Shown here: one piece after another, positions 60,329 to 64,000 of the stretch
How positions within the stretch are numbered: the stretch's first letter is position 1
How the letters are laid out: each line of letters opens with the position of its first letter
Source of the DNA: Candidatus Sphingomonas colombiensis
GTDB lineage: Bacteria > Pseudomonadota > Alphaproteobacteria > Sphingomonadales > Sphingomonadaceae
Direction of reading: 5' to 3'
NCBI GenBank assembly: GCA_029202845.1
Contig: CP119315.1
Span: 3,627,001 to 3,691,000, forward strand
DNA: 64,000 nucleotides
Made by a program: the position numbers and the translations under genes
Notes under the pieces: generated by a model
The model's input: the letters and a program-made list of their open reading frames with translations, nothing else
Told to the model about the DNA's origin: nothing
The model's database searches: none

Positions 60329-62983
60329 GTGCGATCAGGCTTGGGTTGCGTTCATCATGCGCTCGCGATGATTGTTTTGCTTGCAACCGCAGCATCGCCT
60401 GCGGCGCAAGCACAAGCAACGGCCGCGGCGACGAAGCATCTCCTGACGCTCGACGACATCCTCGACGTCGAGCACCTCGAAGGCGCATCCTACTCCCCCG
60501 ACGGCGCTTGGGTTGCGGCAGCCGTTCAGCGGTCGGCGCGCTATGGCGAGGTTTATGGCCGCACCGCCTATGAGATCGATCCGTCCCGCAGCGATATCTG
60601 GCTGATCTCGACCCGCACCGGCGAACGCAAGGCGATTACATCAGGTGTCGCGCAGGCAGCGGGCTATTGGTGTGCAACCTGGTCGCCGGACGGGCAACGG
60701 CTGGCGATGCTCTCCACGCAACCAGAAGGCGCGGAGCCGCGCGGTGGCGACAATGTCCGCCTTTATCTCTGGGAACGCCAGACCGGCAAGGTTCGCCGTA
60801 TGGCGAGCCACGCCGTGATGACCCAGACCCGCTACAGCAGCCCGCTTTATCAACTCGACCTGCGTGGCGGCGGCGATAAGGGCAGCGTCCCGCACACCTG
60901 CAACAATGACAATGAAAATGCGCCATTCCTTTGGCTCGATGATCATCGGTTGCTCGTCGTGGCGCTACCCAACGGACAGATATCCGGCCTGATCGACAAT
61001 CATGCGCGGCCTTTCCGCACGCTCGCCGAGGAGGCCAGTCGCTTACACGACGGAAAAGTCTCTACCGTTCATGCGGTTAGCAGTGGTGCGGCACGCAGGC
61101 CGGACGGCCCCGGTGATAGCGTGGCGATCCTTCGTATCGTGGATGTTGCGACGGGGGAAAACCGGGTCATCGCCGAAGTACCGGCCTATCCATTTCGCGG
61201 CGGCCTGAGCCTGGTTGTCGCGCCGGACGGACGACAGGCGGCGGTCCTGGCGACGCTCGGCGCGCTTCAGCCGGCCGAGGGGAGGCTGCCGCTTGCGCGC
61301 TGGGGAGACTATTGGACGGTCGAGCGAAAATTCGGCTTCGTCAGCCTGACGCCCGATACGCCGGTGCGCTGGGTAACGATGCCCCCTGGAACAGCGTATC
61401 CGCTGGAATTGTACGACTGGTCCCCCGAAGGCGGTCATATTGCGCTTCGCGGCCGCGCGGACCCATTTGCCACGACAGCGCCTTTGTTCATCGCCTCGCC
61501 GTCTGATGGAGCCGTCAGGCGACTGACGCAATTGTCCGTCGGCGCCGGGGCCGGGCGCACCTCGCCGGCACAGGAAAGCCCGGTGGTGTGGGCGGACGAT
61601 CGCCATCTCGTCGTCCGCCTTTCCGACGACACGGCGCCCAACCCGCGCAATTGGTGGCTGCTCGCGCTCGCTGGAAAGCAAATCGATCTGACGAACGGCG
61701 GTACCAATCAGCCGGCTGGTTTCCGCCGCGATGGGACGGGCGGGTTGGTAACTGTCAGCGGAAGCGAGTTGCTGCGCCTGGACACGGCGCGCGCCAAGCT
61801 TGCGCCGATTGCGACGCTGCCGACCGGCGCATCGATCGCCTGGCCGCGCGATCCGCGAGTTCCGACGGCGACTCTGCTTTTGCGCGTCGGCGCAGACGAG
61901 CGCACTCGCGCGTTCCAGCGCGTCTCGTCATCAACCGGCAAATTCGAGGGCGAGCCTGCACCTCACGCCGGCGATCTGCTGGATGTCCATCTGGAATCGG
62001 GACGCTTCCTTACCAGCCAGAGCGGTCGATCCGGGCTGCAGCTTCGTGATCTCAACTTAAGGGATGCGAGCGCCCGCACATTGCTCGCGCTCGACGCTCA
62101 TCTGGCGCACGTGAATTGGGGAGAAACCCGGCTCATCGACTATCAGGACAGTGCGGGTACTCCGCTGAAAGCCGCTGTCATCCTGCCGCCCGATTATCGA
62201 GCCGGGCAGCGCTATCCGACGTTGCTATGGGTCTATCAAGGCTATCGCGTTCAGGGGCTGGAGGGCGACTATTCCACCGATCCCTTCATGCCGGGCCTTT
62301 ACAATCTCTACCTTTACGCGGCGAAGGGCTACGTAATTTTGATGCCTTCAATGCCGTTCCAACAGGGTGGCGCCAGTTCCTTGGAGGCGCAGGCCGCGAT
62401 GCTGCCGTCGGTTACGCCGGCAATCGATCGGCTGGTCGAGCTGGGTATCGCGGACCCGGCGCGGCTCGGGGTGATGGGGCAAAGTCGCGGCGGCTATAGC
62501 GTCTATTCACTGGTAACCCGGACCAGTCGGTTCAAAGCGGCCGTGGCGATGGCGGGCATCAGCAACCTATCCACGTTCTACCAACTCTTCGATCCCACGG
62601 CTTATGGCTATCCTGGCATCGAGCACGAGAAGAGCGACAACTGGGTCATTATCCGGCAATTCAATCTTGATGCCCCCCCTACGGGCGATGAAGCGCGCTA
62701 TGCGCGCAACTCGCCGATCAATTTTGCCGGTCGGGTAACGACGCCGCTGCTGATGGTCCATGGTTCCGCCGACACTCGCGGTTCTGGCGCAGAGGCCGAG
62801 GAGTTCTTCTACGCACTTTACGACCAGGGGAAGACGGCACGTCTCCTACGCTATGGCGGCGAAAGCCACAGCCTTGCTCAGTCTCCCGCCAACATTCGCG
62901 ACATCTTCAGCGAGATGATCGCTTGGTTCGATCGTTACGTCAAAGATGCTGAGGCCGGTGAATCGACTCCGGAACGACCCTGA
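60329..62983 (+). CDS. S9 family prolyl oligopeptidase-type serine peptidase (exported)
   Basis: Protein of 884 residues with a signal peptide (about residues 10-29, ending PAAQAQA). An N-terminal WD/PD40-type propeller (SYSPDGAWVAAAV, TWSPDGQRLAMLS) and a C-terminal alpha/beta-hydrolase domain follow. The latter has the nucleophile GQSRGGYSVYSL, an acid in MVHGSADTRGSG and the His in YGGESHSLAQ. It probably degrades peptides in the periplasm. The GTG at 60329 has GGGAGG upstream; an ATG at 60368 is the alternative. Confidence 0.93.
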   Translation: MRSGLGCVHHALAMIVLLATAASPAAQAQATAAATKHLLTLDDILDVEHLEGASYSPDGAWVAAAVQRSARYGEVYGRTAYEIDPSRSDIWLISTRTGERKAITSGVAQAAGYWCATWSPDGQRLAMLSTQPEGAEPRGGDNVRLYLWERQTGKVRRMASHAVMTQTRYSSPLYQLDLRGGGDKGSVPHTCNNDNENAPFLWLDDHRLLVVALPNGQISGLIDNHARPFRTLAEEASRLHDGKVSTVHAVSSGAARRPDGPGDSVAILRIVDVATGENRVIAEVPAYPFRGGLSLVVAPDGRQAAVLATLGALQPAEGRLPLARWGDYWTVERKFGFVSLTPDTPVRWVTMPPGTAYPLELYDWSPEGGHIALRGRADPFATTAPLFIASPSDGAVRRLTQLSVGAGAGRTSPAQESPVVWADDRHLVVRLSDDTAPNPRNWWLLALAGKQIDLTNGGTNQPAGFRRDGTGGLVTVSGSELLRLDTARAKLAPIATLPTGASIAWPRDPRVPTATLLLRVGADERTRAFQRVSSSTGKFEGEPAPHAGDLLDVHLESGRFLTSQSGRSGLQLRDLNLRDASARTLLALDAHLAHVNWGETRLIDYQDSAGTPLKAAVILPPDYRAGQRYPTLLWVYQGYRVQGLEGDYSTDPFMPGLYNLYLYAAKGYVILMPSMPFQQGGASSLEAQAAMLPSVTPAIDRLVELGIADPARLGVMGQSRGGYSVYSLVTRTSRFKAAVAMAGISNLSTFYQLFDPTAYGYPGIEHEKSDNWVIIRQFNLDAPPTGDEARYARNSPINFAGRVTTPLLMVHGSADTRGSGAEAEEFFYALYDQGKTARLLRYGGESHSLAQSPANIRDIFSEMIAWFDRYVKDAEAGESTPERP

Positions 62984-63300
62984 GAAAACGTCCGATTGAA
63001 CGAGACCGCTTTCCAAAGGCCGCCTGTCCGTTTCCCACCCAGCCCAAGGCATTCAACGATCGCGGGCGCGATGCTCAACGAAGGCGAAGCTGCCGGGCGG
63101 CTATCGGGATCTGCGAGAAAGCGCCGGAACGGCGCAAAGTGGGTCGACTGCTGACGACGGCGAACGCCGCGTCGTGGGACTTTTTCTGCCATTCCTGTCG
63201 ACCAGTTGAACGACAGATGCTGCCAAATGCCGACGTTCAGCGTTGCCCCGCGAATCTCGCAGGCCGACAGACCAGGTCGGCTCCCTGCAAAGTCTATGAG
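62984..63300. other. Intergenic stretch, nothing recognised
   Basis: Convergent region between the S9 peptidase and the minus-strand gene at the right edge. No gene, repeat or clear terminator seen. Confidence 0.4.
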
Positions 63301-64000
63301 CTACCAGCGGCCGAGACGTTGCCGAACGGCGTCGTCGGTGTCATGCCACTCGGCGTGATCGTCCCACATCCGCGCGACACGTTCGAGCAGGCGCGCGGTC
63401 ACGGGATGCTCGTCCTGCACCTGCCGTGCGAAACCCCGATAGCGGTTCGCGAGGGTCCGCTCCTCCGACCCACCGGTTCCCCGCCATGTCGCACCGCGGT
63501 TGTTGAACAGCCCGATCTCCATTCCGCGCAGCATGCGCTCGCTATTGCACGCCTCAAGGGCGTCGCGGATCTCCGGAGCCGGCCACACTCCGTCCGGTCC
63601 AGGTTTGGACCTGCCGAGCATCTGGCCGATCTCACTGTCCCCCGCCCCGAGGCGACCCGCCTGCCGCAACCGCTCGCGGACATCGACCAGCCACGACAGG
63701 AGCGCGGTCGGATCGATCCTGTCTCCGTCGGTCGTGCCGGGTGTGCGGCGTAGGTTGTGAAGGGCGCTGTATACCCTCTCGAATACGAGCTTGCCGTGCT
63801 CCTCGGGGAGCTTCGGGTCATCCGGATCGACCGTACCGTCGTCACGGTTATACATCAGCGTGACGAGCTGAACGAAGTCCGCCGGTGACGTGCCGATCTG
63901 CTTCTCCAGGTTGCGGATACCATGGCGAGTGTGGTCCAGCGCCTTGATGAATACGTATTCCATGTGGGCCAGCTCCTGCAGGGAGCATACGCCGCTAGCC
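63301..64000 (-). CDS. C-terminal part of a large unknown protein, cut by the window edge
   Basis: The frame is open from position 63999 to the stop at 63301 without a needed start (233 codons; the internal ATG at 63963 is just a Met). Seen are ELAHMEYVFIKALDHTRHGI, PADFVQLVTLMY, an R-rich helical part, EIRDALEACNSERMLRGMEI and a terminal region with ARMWDDHAEWHD. From memory this alpha-helical tail resembles those of very large NTPase-like proteins seen in bacterial defence islands, but I cannot confirm this. The N-terminal domains lie outside the window. Confidence 0.55.
   Translation of the reverse strand, partial: ASGVCSLQELAHMEYVFIKALDHTRHGIRNLEKQIGTSPADFVQLVTLMYNRDDGTVDPDDPKLPEEHGKLVFERVYSALHNLRRTPGTTDGDRIDPTALLSWLVDVRERLRQAGRLGAGDSEIGQMLGRSKPGPDGVWPAPEIRDALEACNSERMLRGMEIGLFNNRGATWRGTGGSEERTLANRYRGFARQVQDEHPVTARLLERVARMWDDHAEWHDTDDAVRQRLGRW

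Noticed and set aside
1..64000. CRISPR array, rRNA operon or replication origin
   Set aside because: No regularly spaced repeats, rRNA-like sequence or DnaA-box cluster was noticed on reading.

Overview
This window looks like a chromosomal segment of a GC-rich alphaproteobacterium, most likely a sphingomonad. That assignment is inference. It rests on the TonB-dependent receptor linked to amidohydrolases, the gene order and sequence style of the cbb3 oxidase region, and the alphaproteobacterial type of the two FNR-like regulators. No rRNA, complete tRNA or CRISPR array was seen.

Positions 1-2541: debris of two hydrolase genes (a frameshifted amidohydrolase and an M19 dipeptidase remnant) and an atypical NRAMP-family transporter. 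Positions 2734-13704: a complete micro-oxic respiration block read right to left, ccoN-O-Q-P-G-H-I-S, with a gene for an FNR-type regulator, hemN, and a second FNR-like regulator divergent from hemN. Two perfect TTGAT-N4-ATCAA boxes (10574-10587 and 12914-12927) mark it as an anaerobic regulon. Positions 13887-21566: a lipoprotein, an SBF-like transporter, an LVIVD beta-propeller protein, an amidohydrolase and a TonB-dependent receptor.

Positions 21781-42204: a 20-kb catabolic supercluster. Its core is a full lower pathway for 3-hydroxyanthranilate: 3-HAA dioxygenase, ACMS decarboxylase, aminomuconate semialdehyde dehydrogenase, aminomuconate deaminase, oxalocrotonate decarboxylase, oxopentenoate hydratase, hydroxyoxovalerate aldolase and acylating acetaldehyde dehydrogenase. 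Kynureninase feeds it, and a LysR regulator and an amino-acid permease lie within it. Interleaved is a second set of genes with no obvious place in that pathway: an NMT1-type ABC importer, a one-domain extradiol-like VOC protein, a fumarylacetoacetase-fold protein, an alpha/beta hydrolase, an aspartate-dehydrogenase-like enzyme, a small VOC protein, a ThDP decarboxylase-like enzyme and a second aldehyde dehydrogenase. This is the best candidate in the window for an undescribed pathway. TATAAT-like hexamers precede four of its transcription units.

Positions 42208-60328: a gene-poor, scrambled region. It holds a truncated GH3 glycosidase, an S41 peptidase, nested IS fragments (IS3, IS481, IS30), an intact-looking IS3 element, an intact-looking IS21 element with perfect 30-bp ends, an M23 peptidase/LytTR pair, a TetR gene with two operator-like palindromes, a dead and a live copy of a SnoaL-like gene, a reductase, and fragments of HlyD, a serine recombinase, RtcR, a tyrosine recombinase and a DUF736 protein. 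Positions 60329-64000: a large S9 prolyl oligopeptidase, then the C-terminal end of a large unknown protein that runs off the right edge.
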